A stretch of DNA of 64,000 bases from Roseovarius salincola (lineage in GTDB: Bacteria; Pseudomonadota; Alphaproteobacteria; Rhodobacterales; Rhodobacteraceae). A model generated the notes under the pieces. It had not been told where the DNA came from. It made no database searches and saw only the letters and a list, made by a program, of their open reading frames with translations. Within the stretch, counting starts at the first letter, position 1. The number at the start of each line of letters is the position of its first letter. The DNA lies in contig NZ_JAPTNL010000009.1 in the NCBI RefSeq assembly GCF_026891095.1, forward strand, positions 80,470-144,469. Direction: 5' to 3'. Of this stretch, positions 43,032-51,228 are shown one piece after another. A program made the position numbers and the translations under genes.

Positions 43032-45092
43032 GTGACGTCGGAAGTTCACATTGAACTCAGCGACGGCATCGCGATCGTCACGCTGGATCGCCCGGTGGCC
43101 AATGCGCTGGCGCCGGGACTGCGCGTGCAACTGGCGCAGACCCTGAATGAGGCATTCGGGCGCGACGACGTGCGCGCGCTCGTGCTGCGCGGTGCCGGTA
43201 GCGTCTTTTCCAGCGGCATCGACATTGCCGAATATGACGGCGAACTGGCCGATCCCTGGATCGGCGATCTGTGCACCCTGATCGAGACGGCCCCCAAACC
43301 CGTGGTGGCCGCGCTGCATGGTGCGGCATTGGGCGGCGGGCTGGAACTGGCGCTGGCGGCGCATGCCCGTGTCGCCGAGTCCACGACCCGGCTGGCGCAG
43401 CCCGATCTTTCGCTCGGACTCATCCCCGGCGGCGGCGCGACGCAACGCCTGCCGCGCCTCATCGGCGCGCAGGCCTCGCTGGAATTTCTTCTGTCGGGGC
43501 AGCCTGCGCAGGCCGATGATCCGCGCCTTGCACGGCTTTGCGACCGGCTGGTCACGGGGGACCCGCTGGCCCCGGCGCTGCAACTTGCGCGCAGTCTCGC
43601 GGATCGCGGCGCCTGGACCCCGACCCGCACGCGCAGACGCGGCCTTTCTGACCCCGAGGGTTATCAGCGCGCCGTTGCCGCCGTCACCGCCCGGATCAAG
43701 GGGAGGGAAGGCGCCGAAGCCGATTTGCTGAAATGCATCGAAGCCGCGCATCTTTTGCCCTTCGAGCAGGGGCTGGTGCTTGAGCAGACCCTGTTTCGTG
43801 ACCGGCTGCGCGCGGCGGACGCGCTGTGCCGCCGCCATCTTTATACCGCCGAGCGCCGCGCGGGGATCATGCCCGAGCCGGGGCGCGCAGGCCCGGTCGA
43901 CCCCCCGATGCGTGTGCTGATGCTGGGCGCGAGCGCGGAGCATGCCGAATTTTCTGTCGCTTGCCTTCTAGCGGGTCGGCAGGTCGATATCCTTTCGCCA
44001 TCGGTCGAACAGGCCAATGCCGCGATCTCGCGGATTGCGCGGATTCTGGATGACAGGGTCAAGCACCGGCACCTGACGGGCGCGGCAAGGGAGGCCTGTC
44101 TGCACCGGCTGGCGGTCGCGCCGGGGCGCGAGGCGCTGGCGGCGGCCGACCTGGTGGTTGACAGCGGCGCCTGCGCCGTGCCCGAAAGCGGCGATCTGGG
44201 CGCGCACGCGATCTGGTCGGTCCTGGGCACTGCCCGCGAGATCGCCACGCGCAGGCTGGAGGTGCCTGCGCCCGACCGGCTGCTGGGGCTGCGGCTCTAT
44301 CGTCCTGTGCAGAGCATGCGGCTGGTCGAAATCCTCGTGCCCGATGCGGTGGCGCCCGAGGCGGTCGCCGGCCTGGTGCGACTGTTGGGTGAGATGGGCC
44401 GCATCGTCGTGCGCGCGACGGCAACCGGCGCAAGCGCGGGCGACGAACTTCAGACGGGACTGATGCGCGCGGCACTTGCCCTGGCCGAATGCGGCTGGTC
44501 GCCCTACGAGGTGGACGAGGCGGCGCGCGACCTTGGCTTTGCGTCGGGACCATTCGAGACAGCCGATGCCGAAGGGTTGGAACGGGTTCTGGCGCGGCTT
44601 GACCTGATCGGTGATCTGCGCGGGCAGCAGCGCCTGGCGGGCACGTCGCTTTTATCCAGACGGATTGCGGCAGGCGCGGGCGGGCGCGCAGCGGGCAAGG
44701 GAATATACATCTACCCTGCAGAGGGCGACAAGCGGCCTGATCCTGCGATCCTTGCCTGGGCCGAGGAACGCCGGGCCAACGGGCGCGACGCGGTGCCGGA
44801 ACTTGATCCGGCGCGGGCATTGCATGCGGCATTGGTGAACGAGTCTGCGCGCCTGCTGGCGGGGCAGGTGGTTCAACGTGCGTCGGATCTGGACCTGGTG
44901 ATGGTGCGGGGACTCGGCTTTGCGGCGGCGCAGGGCGGCCCGCTTTTGCAGGCGGATCTGCTGGGCCTGCTGGTACTGCTCAAGACGATGAAACAGGCGG
45001 CGCCGCTGGCATCCGCGATCTGGACACCGCACCCGATGATCGAGGCGATGGTCAAGAATGGCGAGGGGTTCTTTCGACGCCCCGGTGCCTGA
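43032..45092 (+). CDS. FadJ/FadB-like bifunctional enoyl-CoA hydratase/hydroxyacyl-CoA dehydrogenase, degenerate active sites
   Basis: 686 residues from a GTG start. Residues 1-185 are a crotonase domain (oxyanion region FSSGIDIAEYD; HGAALGGGLELALAA with Glu105), but the second catalytic Glu is Asp125 (AQPDLSLGLIPGGG). Residues about 290-640 are a hydroxyacyl-CoA dehydrogenase module. Its nucleotide loop reads VLMLGASAEHAEF instead of GxGxMG, and the catalytic His of HFFNPV is lost (GLRLYRPVQSMRLVEI). The fold is clear; dehydrogenase activity is doubtful. No thiolase lies beside it. Confidence 0.85.
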   Translation: MTSEVHIELSDGIAIVTLDRPVANALAPGLRVQLAQTLNEAFGRDDVRALVLRGAGSVFSSGIDIAEYDGELADPWIGDLCTLIETAPKPVVAALHGAALGGGLELALAAHARVAESTTRLAQPDLSLGLIPGGGATQRLPRLIGAQASLEFLLSGQPAQADDPRLARLCDRLVTGDPLAPALQLARSLADRGAWTPTRTRRRGLSDPEGYQRAVAAVTARIKGREGAEADLLKCIEAAHLLPFEQGLVLEQTLFRDRLRAADALCRRHLYTAERRAGIMPEPGRAGPVDPPMRVLMLGASAEHAEFSVACLLAGRQVDILSPSVEQANAAISRIARILDDRVKHRHLTGAAREACLHRLAVAPGREALAAADLVVDSGACAVPESGDLGAHAIWSVLGTAREIATRRLEVPAPDRLLGLRLYRPVQSMRLVEILVPDAVAPEAVAGLVRLLGEMGRIVVRATATGASAGDELQTGLMRAALALAECGWSPYEVDEAARDLGFASGPFETADAEGLERVLARLDLIGDLRGQQRLAGTSLLSRRIAAGAGGRAAGKGIYIYPAEGDKRPDPAILAWAEERRANGRDAVPELDPARALHAALVNESARLLAGQVVQRASDLDLVMVRGLGFAAAQGGPLLQADLLGLLVLLKTMKQAAPLASAIWTPHPMIEAMVKNGEGFFRRPGA

Positions 45093-45103
45093 AGCCCGCG
45101 CCC

Positions 45104-45322
45104 TCAGCCCAGCACGATCCCCACCACCACCAGCATCAGACCGAACACCGACAAAAGCAGAGCGGCGAAATTGACCGGCACGACCTTCTGAACGCGGGCG
45201 CGCAGCGCCTCGTCGCTCAGACCGGCCCTTCGGGCCTTCCACACGGTCACGATGCACCAAATCAGCCCGCCAAGCCCCAGCAGCGACAGTAGCGCGCCCA
45301 GCCAGATCAGCATCTCCATCTC
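45104..45322 (-). CDS. Small two-helix membrane protein, unknown
   Basis: 72 residues with two hydrophobic helices (about 4-24 and 48-70) joined by a basic loop (KARRAGLSDEALRARVQKVV). ATG 45322 is preferred because AAAGGA lies 8 bases upstream; a slightly longer start at 45340 is possible. It is convergent with the FadJ-like gene, 11 bases away. Function unknown. Confidence 0.65.
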   Translation of the reverse strand, partial: EMEMLIWLGALLSLLGLGGLIWCIVTVWKARRAGLSDEALRARVQKVVPVNFAALLLSVFGLMLVVVGIVLG

Positions 45323-45465
45323 GGTGGTCCTTTCGATCATACCGATACCGGCATGCGCCTATCCCAAGCCCTGCCGATCTGCAACTGCCGCGCGCGGCGC
45401 GAAAGCGTCTTGCAGCGGCAGGGCGGCGCGGTTAGGAGAGAACTTCCTACTGACCGGAGGATCCC

Positions 45466-45723
45466 ATGGACGAGTCAAATCCGCAGTCGAGCTACCGCGT
45501 CACCGCCGACGAACTGCGCCAGTTCATCGAGCGCTACGAACGCCTGGAAGCCGAGAAGAAGGATATCGCCGATCAGCAGAAAGAGGTGATGTCCGAGGCC
45601 AAGGCGCGCGGCTATGACACCAAGGTCATGCGCAAGGTGATCTCGTTGCGCAAGCGCGACAAGGACGACATCGCCGAGGAAGAGGCGGTTCTGGAGATGT
45701 ACAAGGAAGCGCTCGGAATGTGA
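45466..45723 (+). CDS. GapR family (DUF2312) nucleoid-associated protein
   Basis: 85 residues matching DUF2312 over most of its length (ADELRQFIERYERLEAEKKDIADQQKEVMSEAKARGYDTKVMRKVISLRKRD). The N-terminal half is a coiled coil. GapR of Caulobacter forms rings on overtwisted AT-rich DNA ahead of replication and transcription and stimulates topoisomerases. ACCGGAGG precedes the start. It is a single gene. Confidence 0.9.
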   Translation: MDESNPQSSYRVTADELRQFIERYERLEAEKKDIADQQKEVMSEAKARGYDTKVMRKVISLRKRDKDDIAEEEAVLEMYKEALGM

Positions 45724-45742
45724 GCTGCGCAGAGCTCCGCCC

Positions 45743-46618
45743 TCAGGGCGTGATGACATGCACGCCGGGGATGTGCTGAATGGCGTCGCAATCCTCGTCG
45801 TAAAGCGTCGTCAGCTCGTCGACCAGGTCATCGGTCCAGCCCGGCAGGTCCAGCTCTTCCTCGATCGCGTCCTCTTCGGCGAACTTGTCGAGAAAGGCCG
45901 CGATGACGCGCCGCTTCTGGGTTTCGGTCATGCCAGGGTGTGATTTCAGGTAGGTCTCGAACCGTTTCATGCCGGACTCGCTCATGATTTCCGACAACAG
46001 GGCGAATTCGCCCTTGATGGTGGCCCGCGGCTCCAGCCCGGCCAGTTCGCGCACCACTTCGGCCCAGATCAGCGGCGTATCCTCATTGCACCAGACGGTG
46101 ATCGGCATGTCGGGAAAAGCCGTGCGCACCCGCTGGATCATTTCGGACCAGCGGACATTCTGCGGCGGGACACCGCGCAAGAGGTCGGCGAAACTCGCCA
46201 GTGATGTCTGCCGGAAAATCGCTGGCAGGAAGGTTGCGAGGTTGCAGGTGGCCAGGAACAGCTCGACCCGGTCGTCACCGAAAATTTCGCTCAGGGTCGC
46301 AAGGCGCATCTCGGCCGCGGAATAGAGAACCCCCGCTGAAGCCGCCATCTTGGGCGTGCCGAAAAAGCCAGGATTGGAGAGGATCAGCCGTTCGGTCTGT
46401 GCGTCGGCCTGCACGGCCGCCAGCGCACGATCGCGCAACTGCGGAGTATAGCCGTCCTGGTGCGCCGCGTTCAGGATGTCCCGGATTTCCTTGCGATAGA
46501 GCGCGGGCGGCGGCGCAAGCGTGCCTTCGCGCTCCAGAAGTTCGTGGTTCTCCAACAGGCATTTCACCAGCCTGTCTTCGTCGGTGACATGCGCGCCCGC
46601 GTGTAGAACAACCTGCAT
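45743..46618 (-). CDS. Conserved protein of unknown function, possibly sulfotransferase-fold
   Basis: 291 residues from ATG 46618 (a TTG 11 codons upstream is possible). The start MQVVLHAGAHVTDEDRLVKCLLENHELL recalls the LHxGxHKTGTT entry loop of sulfotransferase-like proteins, but the nucleotide-binding Lys/Thr residues are replaced, so PAPS binding is unlikely. A DMPITVWCNEDTPLIWAEVVREL stretch and an acidic C terminus follow. It is convergent with gapR. I do not recognise a function. Confidence 0.6.
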   Translation of the reverse strand: MQVVLHAGAHVTDEDRLVKCLLENHELLEREGTLAPPPALYRKEIRDILNAAHQDGYTPQLRDRALAAVQADAQTERLILSNPGFFGTPKMAASAGVLYSAAEMRLATLSEIFGDDRVELFLATCNLATFLPAIFRQTSLASFADLLRGVPPQNVRWSEMIQRVRTAFPDMPITVWCNEDTPLIWAEVVRELAGLEPRATIKGEFALLSEIMSESGMKRFETYLKSHPGMTETQKRRVIAAFLDKFAEEDAIEEELDLPGWTDDLVDELTTLYDEDCDAIQHIPGVHVITP

Positions 46619-46764
46619 ACTGGGTCCGGTCTTTTCATTGAACGTTGCCAATATACGCCTTTTGACAGGGAGTTAAACCGGGATTGCGTTCCGCGCGATT
46701 CAGGCGTGCGGGCGGCTGTTTTGACTTGCAGAACGGGGGCGATCTGCGTATCCAGTCGCCCGGC

Positions 46765-46840
46765 GCCCCTATAGCTCAGCTGGTAGAGCAACTGATTTGT
46801 AATCAGTAGGTCGGGAGTTCGAGTCTCTCTGGGGGCACCA
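46765..46840 (+). tRNA. tRNA-Thr, anticodon TGT, CCA encoded
   Basis: Acceptor stem GCCCCTA (46765-46771) pairs with TGGGGGC (46830-46836), allowing one G-T. The D-arm GCTCAGCTGGTAGAGC, anticodon stem CTGAT/ATCAG with loop TTTGTAA, and T-loop GTTCGAGTC are canonical. Discriminator A 46837 and CCA 46838-46840 complete it. Confidence 0.95.
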
Positions 46841-47018
46841 TCCTTTGAACCGTATCGGGACATTCGCAGTCCCTTTGACGTCGCGCTCTGGCGTCAGGGG
46901 CGCAGCGGGTTGCCGGGGCATGATGGCGCGGTTGGGCAATCGTTTCTTGACAGGAAAAATGGGCTAAAATAGCGGACATGGAGATAATTCGGGCAGCGTG
47001 TGAAGGGGTTGGCTTCTG

Positions 47019-47723
47019 ATGGAAAGCATGGTTGGCGAGGACGGCGTGCTGGCGGGCGCGCCGATCGGCCAGGTCGCCGATTTCATCCTGCTCGGCGGGC
47101 CTGCCATCTGGGCGATCGCCGCTCTCTCGGTGGTGGCACTGGCGCTGATCCTGTGGAAGATCTGGCGGCTTGCGCTGATGGGCACCTGGGCTGGAGGGCG
47201 ACGGGCGCGCCGTGCGGTCGCGCTTTGGGCGCAGGGCCTCGAGGACAGCGCGGTGCAGGAATTGCAGGGCCGACGCACCTGCCGTGCGGTGCTGATTCTC
47301 GCCGCGATGGAGGCGCGCCGGGATGTCTCGCTTGACGATGATGGCGCGCGGGCCGAGACCCAGCGGGTGGCCCGCAACCTGATCGCCGAAGCACGCAGCG
47401 GGCTGCGACCGCTGGAACTCATCGCGACCATCGCGCCGCTGCTGGGGCTTCTCGGGACGGTTCTGGGCATGATCGCGGCCTTTCAGGCGCTTCAGGAGGC
47501 GGGCAGTCAGGCGGACCCCGCCACATTGGCCGGCGGCATCTGGGAGGCGCTGCTGACCACGGCGGCTGGCATGGCGGTGGCGATCCCGGCCTCGATGGCG
47601 CTGACATGGTTCGAAAGCGTGGTCGACCGGCTGCGGCTGGAAATGGAGGATGCCGCGACGCGCATCTTCCTGCGACCGGTGCGTCAAGCCGCAGAGCCGA
47701 TGGTGGCACGGGCGGCCGGGTAG
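47019..47723 (+). CDS. exbB: ExbB-type proton channel (MotA/TolQ/ExbB family)
   Basis: 234 residues with three membrane helices (about 24-46, 128-150, 165-190). The family core LELIATIAPLLGLLGTVLGMIAAFQALQ and LLTTAAGMAVAIPASMALTW is intact. With ExbD it uses the proton gradient to energise TonB. It starts an exbB-exbD-exbD-tonB operon 178 bases after tRNA-Thr; the next start is one base after its stop. Confidence 0.92.
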   Translation: MESMVGEDGVLAGAPIGQVADFILLGGPAIWAIAALSVVALALILWKIWRLALMGTWAGGRRARRAVALWAQGLEDSAVQELQGRRTCRAVLILAAMEARRDVSLDDDGARAETQRVARNLIAEARSGLRPLELIATIAPLLGLLGTVLGMIAAFQALQEAGSQADPATLAGGIWEALLTTAAGMAVAIPASMALTWFESVVDRLRLEMEDAATRIFLRPVRQAAEPMVARAAG

Positions 47724-47724
47724 C

Positions 47725-48108
47725 ATGTTTGCCTTTGACGCCCCGCGCCAGAGGCGCAAGCCCAGCCTGACGCCGATGATCGACGTGGTGTTCCTGTTGC
47801 TGGTCTTCTTCATGCTTGCATCGCGTTTCGGCACCGATATGCATCTGACGCTGAACGCGGCGGGGCAGGGTCGCGAGACACCCTACGAGGGCCCGCCGCG
47901 CCTGATCGACATCTTGCCCGATGGGGTGGAGTTGAACGGTCGGCCGGTCGGCGCCGCGGCCCTGCCCGAAGCGATCTTGCCGCTGGTCGGGGATAACGAT
48001 GATACGATCATCTTGCGCGCGCGCGACGGGGCCGATCTGCAAAAGGTGGTCGATGTGATGCAGCGCCTTTCGATGGCCGGTTTCACGCGGCTGGTGCTGG
48101 TGGAGTAG
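47725..48108 (+). CDS. exbD: ExbD-type biopolymer transport protein, first copy
   Basis: 127 residues: one N-terminal membrane helix with the functional Asp (LTPMIDVVFLLLVFFMLASRF, Asp19) and a periplasmic domain. It forms the stator complex with ExbB. It differs from the second copy in keeping Asp in the helix (PMIDVVFLLL versus PMINVVFLLL). Confidence 0.9.
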   Translation: MFAFDAPRQRRKPSLTPMIDVVFLLLVFFMLASRFGTDMHLTLNAAGQGRETPYEGPPRLIDILPDGVELNGRPVGAAALPEAILPLVGDNDDTIILRARDGADLQKVVDVMQRLSMAGFTRLVLVE

Positions 48109-48112
48109 AGCC

Positions 48113-48538
48113 ATGCAGTTTTCGGACCCGCCGCGCCGCAAGCCCCCGGAAACCATCGTGCCGATGATCAACGTGGTGTTTCTGCTGTTGATCTTCTTCC
48201 TGATGACGGCGCAGATCGCGCCGCCCGACCCGTTCAAGATCAATCCGCCCGATGTCGAGCAGGCGGGAGACCCGGCTGAAGGCGCATTCACGCTTTACCT
48301 GGGGTCGTCGGGTGAGCTGGCCTATCGCGATGCGCGTGGTCAGGCTGCAGCGCTTGAAGCATTGCAAGCAGACAAGGCTGCATATTGCGCCGAGGGTGGC
48401 TGTTCGAACGACCTGCCGCCGCCGCCCCTTGTCCTGCGGGCGGATGCGAGGGCCCCGGCTGCGGCGCTGGCGGCGCTGATGCCCCGGCTGGCGCAGGCCG
48501 GATTCCCGGAAATCCGGCTCGTGACGGTCAAGCGATGA
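48113..48538 (+). CDS. ExbD-like protein, second copy, membrane Asp replaced by Asn
   Basis: 141 residues. Same layout as the preceding ExbD (ETIVPMINVVFLLLIFFLMTAQI), but the proton-carrying Asp of the membrane helix is Asn19 (PMINVVF). The periplasmic part is longer and includes a Cys pair (YCAEGGC). If ExbD works as a dimer, the two genes may form an asymmetric heterodimer with one active carboxylate. Stop overlaps the tonB start (ATGA). Confidence 0.85.
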   Translation: MQFSDPPRRKPPETIVPMINVVFLLLIFFLMTAQIAPPDPFKINPPDVEQAGDPAEGAFTLYLGSSGELAYRDARGQAAALEALQADKAAYCAEGGCSNDLPPPPLVLRADARAPAAALAALMPRLAQAGFPEIRLVTVKR

Positions 48539-49389
48539 AACGGGCGCTGGAATTCACGCTGTTCATCGGGCTGGCCGCGGCAGCGCATCTGTCGGTGGCG
48601 GCTTTTGCGCCGGATGATCAGGGGGCCGAGTCGATGGGGCAGGGCGGCGCGGCGGCGATCACGCTTCAGCCATCGGATGCGCGAATGGCGGCGATGGTGA
48701 CGCAATGGGATACACCGCCCGAGATCCTGTCCGCGCCCGAGCGCCCTTTAATGCAAGCCCCCGAGATGCCCGCGCCCGAGATGCGAACCCCGGATGTGGC
48801 ACGTGCGCCGAAGGATACGGTGATCACGAAGGCCCCGGCGGGGTCGGGCCTCGCCATGCCCGAGGCCGAGAGCCTGCCTGACCGCGCAGTCACCGCGCCG
48901 CCGCCGCCCACTGTCCCCAAGGTAAAGCCCAAGGCCAAACCACGGCCCAAACCCGAGCCGGCCCAGGCGCGCAAACCCAAGCCGCAACCGCAACAGTCCA
49001 CACCCGCGAGCGCGGCGCAGCAAGCCAAGGGCGCGGGAAACACCGCCAATGCCGGGGCTGAGCAGCGCCCGGCGGCTGTGTCCACTCTCAGTGCAGGGCA
49101 AAGGCAAAGCCTTTTGCAGCAATGGGGTGCGCAGGTGCGCAACAAGATCGAACGCGGCAAACGCTACCCTGGTGCGGCAAGGGGCGCTTCGGGCACGGTG
49201 CGCGTCCGGATCACACTGGGGCGTGATGGCAGCCTGCGCGGCGTTGCGCTGGTGGGGTCTTCCGGGGTGGCGGCGCTGGACGAGGCGGCGATGCGGGCGG
49301 TGCGTTCGACCCGCCGGTTCACCCCTGCGCCAAACGGTCTGAGCGAGGCGAATTACAGCTTTACCTTGCCCATGCGTTTCAACGGTTGA
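48535..49389 (+). CDS. tonB: TonB-like energy transducer
   Basis: 284 residues: N-terminal membrane anchor (about 4-24), a Pro/Lys-rich spacer (PKVKPKAKPRPKPEPAQARK region, about 120-150) that spans the periplasm, and a C-terminal TonB domain (about 195-284; VRNKIERGKRYPGAARGASGTVRVRITLGRDG). It transmits ExbBD energy to TonB-dependent receptors. No receptor gene is in the window, so the cargo is unknown. Confidence 0.9.
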   Translation: MKRALEFTLFIGLAAAAHLSVAAFAPDDQGAESMGQGGAAAITLQPSDARMAAMVTQWDTPPEILSAPERPLMQAPEMPAPEMRTPDVARAPKDTVITKAPAGSGLAMPEAESLPDRAVTAPPPPTVPKVKPKAKPRPKPEPAQARKPKPQPQQSTPASAAQQAKGAGNTANAGAEQRPAAVSTLSAGQRQSLLQQWGAQVRNKIERGKRYPGAARGASGTVRVRITLGRDGSLRGVALVGSSGVAALDEAAMRAVRSTRRFTPAPNGLSEANYSFTLPMRFNG

Positions 49390-49619
49390 GCCGTTCTCAG
49401 GGGTGCGGCCTTTCATATTTTCGACACATTTTTGCCAATTTAGCGACAGAGTTTTTCGAGTCCGCCCGTAGATCGCGCCGGTTTTGTCAGGCAGGCTGAA
49501 GGAGTGAAGGGTCGGCTGCCGTCATGAAGCATGCGCCTGCGCCTTCGCGAACGCTGAATTTCAAGGGCGCCAGTCAGGCGCTGCCTGGCCGGTCTGCCCC
49601 AAGCAAAGGAGGAGACGAC

Positions 49620-49748
49620 ATGGCCACAGCGCACACCGTTCAGGCGGGTTCGGGCCCCCAAAAGCCCCCCCGGCCGGCGGCACCGGCACATCCACAAACC
49701 TCACGGACCATTTCAAAGCAGGTCTTTGACGATTTCGCCAGCATTTGA
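49620..49748 (+). CDS. 42-residue peptide, unknown
   Basis: A short gene with an ideal AAAGGAGG (49605-49612) seven bases before ATG 49620. The product is Pro/Ala/Gln-rich in the middle (GPQKPPRPAAPAHPQ) and ends in the amphipathic KQVFDDFASI; no signal or membrane helix. A longer in-frame start at 49524 has no ribosome site. The strong translation signal is the main reason to call it. It lies between tonB and the TRAP operon. Confidence 0.5.
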   Translation: MATAHTVQAGSGPQKPPRPAAPAHPQTSRTISKQVFDDFASI

Positions 49749-49758
49749 GCCCCTTTGA

Positions 49759-49786
49759 GCGCCGCGCAGGCGCGAATCGAGTTTTT
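49759..49786 (+). terminator. Weak intrinsic terminator after the peptide gene
   Basis: Arms GCGCC (49759-49763) and GGCGC (49769-49773) around GCGCA, followed eight bases later by TTTTT (49782-49786). The stem is short and the T tract displaced, so termination may be partial. Confidence 0.4.
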
Positions 49787-49902
49787 GTGACGCAGCAAGA
49801 CATTCCATTGCCGTCTTCAGGTGGCAGATATATTCTCCAATTTTATTGAGGATTGTTCTGGTAGGACCTTTAAATCATTGGTTTTTCAAGGGTTCATATG
49901 AT

Positions 49903-49951
49903 CCAATTCCTTTGAGGGATTTCCGAATTGGAAAAAACACTTTACCAATTC
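49903..49951. promoter_or_regulatory. CCAATTC/GAATTGG repeats upstream of the TRAP operon
   Basis: An inverted repeat CCAATTC (49903-49909) and GAATTGG (49925-49931) is followed by another CCAATTC (49945-49951), in an AT-rich 250-base leader before dctP. Centre-to-centre distances are 22 and 20 bases, about two helical turns, as expected for cooperative binding of a dimeric regulator. No regulator gene is adjacent. Confidence 0.45.
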
Positions 49952-50037
49952 GCGAGGTCTTTTAGTATCGGGCACACAGTCAAGGACTGAAAGCGCCATG
50001 CGTGTCGGAGGGGCACGCGGCCAAAGGGAGGATAATT

Positions 50038-51138
50038 ATGACAAACAAACCAATTTCACGCCGTGCCGCACTGAGCGGGCTGGCGACAGCGGGGGCGGCG
50101 ACGCTCGGCGCTCCTGCGATCGCGACCGCGCAGGGTCAAACGACGACCTGGAAGGTTCAAACATCTTGGCCGGGCGGGATCGGGCTGCAGATCTTCAAGG
50201 ACTGGGCCGGTTCTATCGTCGAGAAGACTGGCGGCGAACTGGCTTTCGAGCCCTTCGGCGCCAATGATGTGGTCGGGGATTTCCAGCTTTTCGATGCCGT
50301 CAAGAACGGCGTGCTGGACGCTGTGAACCCGTTCACGATCTACGCACAGGGGATCATTCCCGCCGCCATGTTCCTGACCAGCTACCCGATGGGGCTGCGC
50401 AATCCGCATGAGTTCGACACGTTCTATTACGGTCTCGGCGGGCTCGAGATCGCGCGCGAGCTGTATGCGCGTCAGAACATGTATTTCGTCGGGCCGATCC
50501 ATCACGGACCCAATATCATTCACTCCAAGGTGCCGATCCGTTCGGTCGACGACTTCGCGGGCCGCAAGATGCGCGCGCCCGGCGGCATGGTGGCCGAACT
50601 CTTCTCGGCGCTCGGCGCCAAGACGACGCTGCTGCCCGGCTCCGAAATCTTCCCGGCGCTGGAAAAAGGCACGATCGACGTGGCCGATTACGTCGGCCCG
50701 GCGGTGAACTACGCGCTCGGCTTCAGCCAGGTGACCGATTACATCTCGATGGGCCCGCCGGGCTTCATGTCGGTCTATCAGCCGGTCGATATCATGGATC
50801 TGACCGTCGGCATGGAGAGCTGGAACGCGCTGAGCGACGAGATGAAGCAATTCGTCGAGATGGAAGTGCACACCTATTCCGACATGCACCACGCCGCGAT
50901 CCAGAAGGCCGACCAGGAGTCCTGGCAGAAGTTCGAGGAGGACGGAACCGAGGTGACGCGCCTCAGCCAGACCGATGTCGAGATCATGACCGAGGTTGCC
51001 GTTCCGATCTGGTACAAATACGCCAATCGCGACAAGGACGCCGCGCGCGTCTTCAAGATCCATCTGGATTACATGATGTCGGGATCGCTTGGCTATGTGA
51101 CGCCCGAGATGGTCGAAGGGCAGACCTTGGATCTGTGA
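50038..51138 (+). CDS. dctP: TRAP transporter substrate-binding protein (DctP/TakP type)
   Basis: 366 residues with a Tat-type signal (SRRAALSGLATAGAATLGAPAIATAQG). The mature start TTTWKVQTSWPGGIGLQIFKDWA, the GRKMRAPGGMVAELF hinge and LEKGTIDVADYVGPAVNY resemble the long TakP branch, which binds 2-oxo monocarboxylates. The Arg of KMRAPGG is the carboxylate-binding residue in the superfamily. GGGAGGATAATT precedes ATG 50038. A UUCG hairpin separates it from the permeases. The exact acid is not known. Confidence 0.88.
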   Translation: MTNKPISRRAALSGLATAGAATLGAPAIATAQGQTTTWKVQTSWPGGIGLQIFKDWAGSIVEKTGGELAFEPFGANDVVGDFQLFDAVKNGVLDAVNPFTIYAQGIIPAAMFLTSYPMGLRNPHEFDTFYYGLGGLEIARELYARQNMYFVGPIHHGPNIIHSKVPIRSVDDFAGRKMRAPGGMVAELFSALGAKTTLLPGSEIFPALEKGTIDVADYVGPAVNYALGFSQVTDYISMGPPGFMSVYQPVDIMDLTVGMESWNALSDEMKQFVEMEVHTYSDMHHAAIQKADQESWQKFEEDGTEVTRLSQTDVEIMTEVAVPIWYKYANRDKDAARVFKIHLDYMMSGSLGYVTPEMVEGQTLDL

Positions 51139-51165
51139 TCCGGTCCCGGACCTGACCGCAAGAGA

Positions 51166-51189
51166 ACGCCCCCGGTTCGCCGGGGGCGT
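51166..51189 (+). other. UUCG tetraloop hairpin between dctP and dctQ
   Basis: Perfect 10-base arms ACGCCCCCGG (51166-51175) and CCGGGGGCGT (51180-51189) closed by the extra-stable TTCG tetraloop. No T tract follows. It lies 27 bases after the dctP stop and probably stabilises the dctP mRNA relative to the permease genes. Confidence 0.7.
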
Positions 51190-51228
51190 CACGCTTCATC
51201 CGACATATCGTACGGAACACCCATCACA

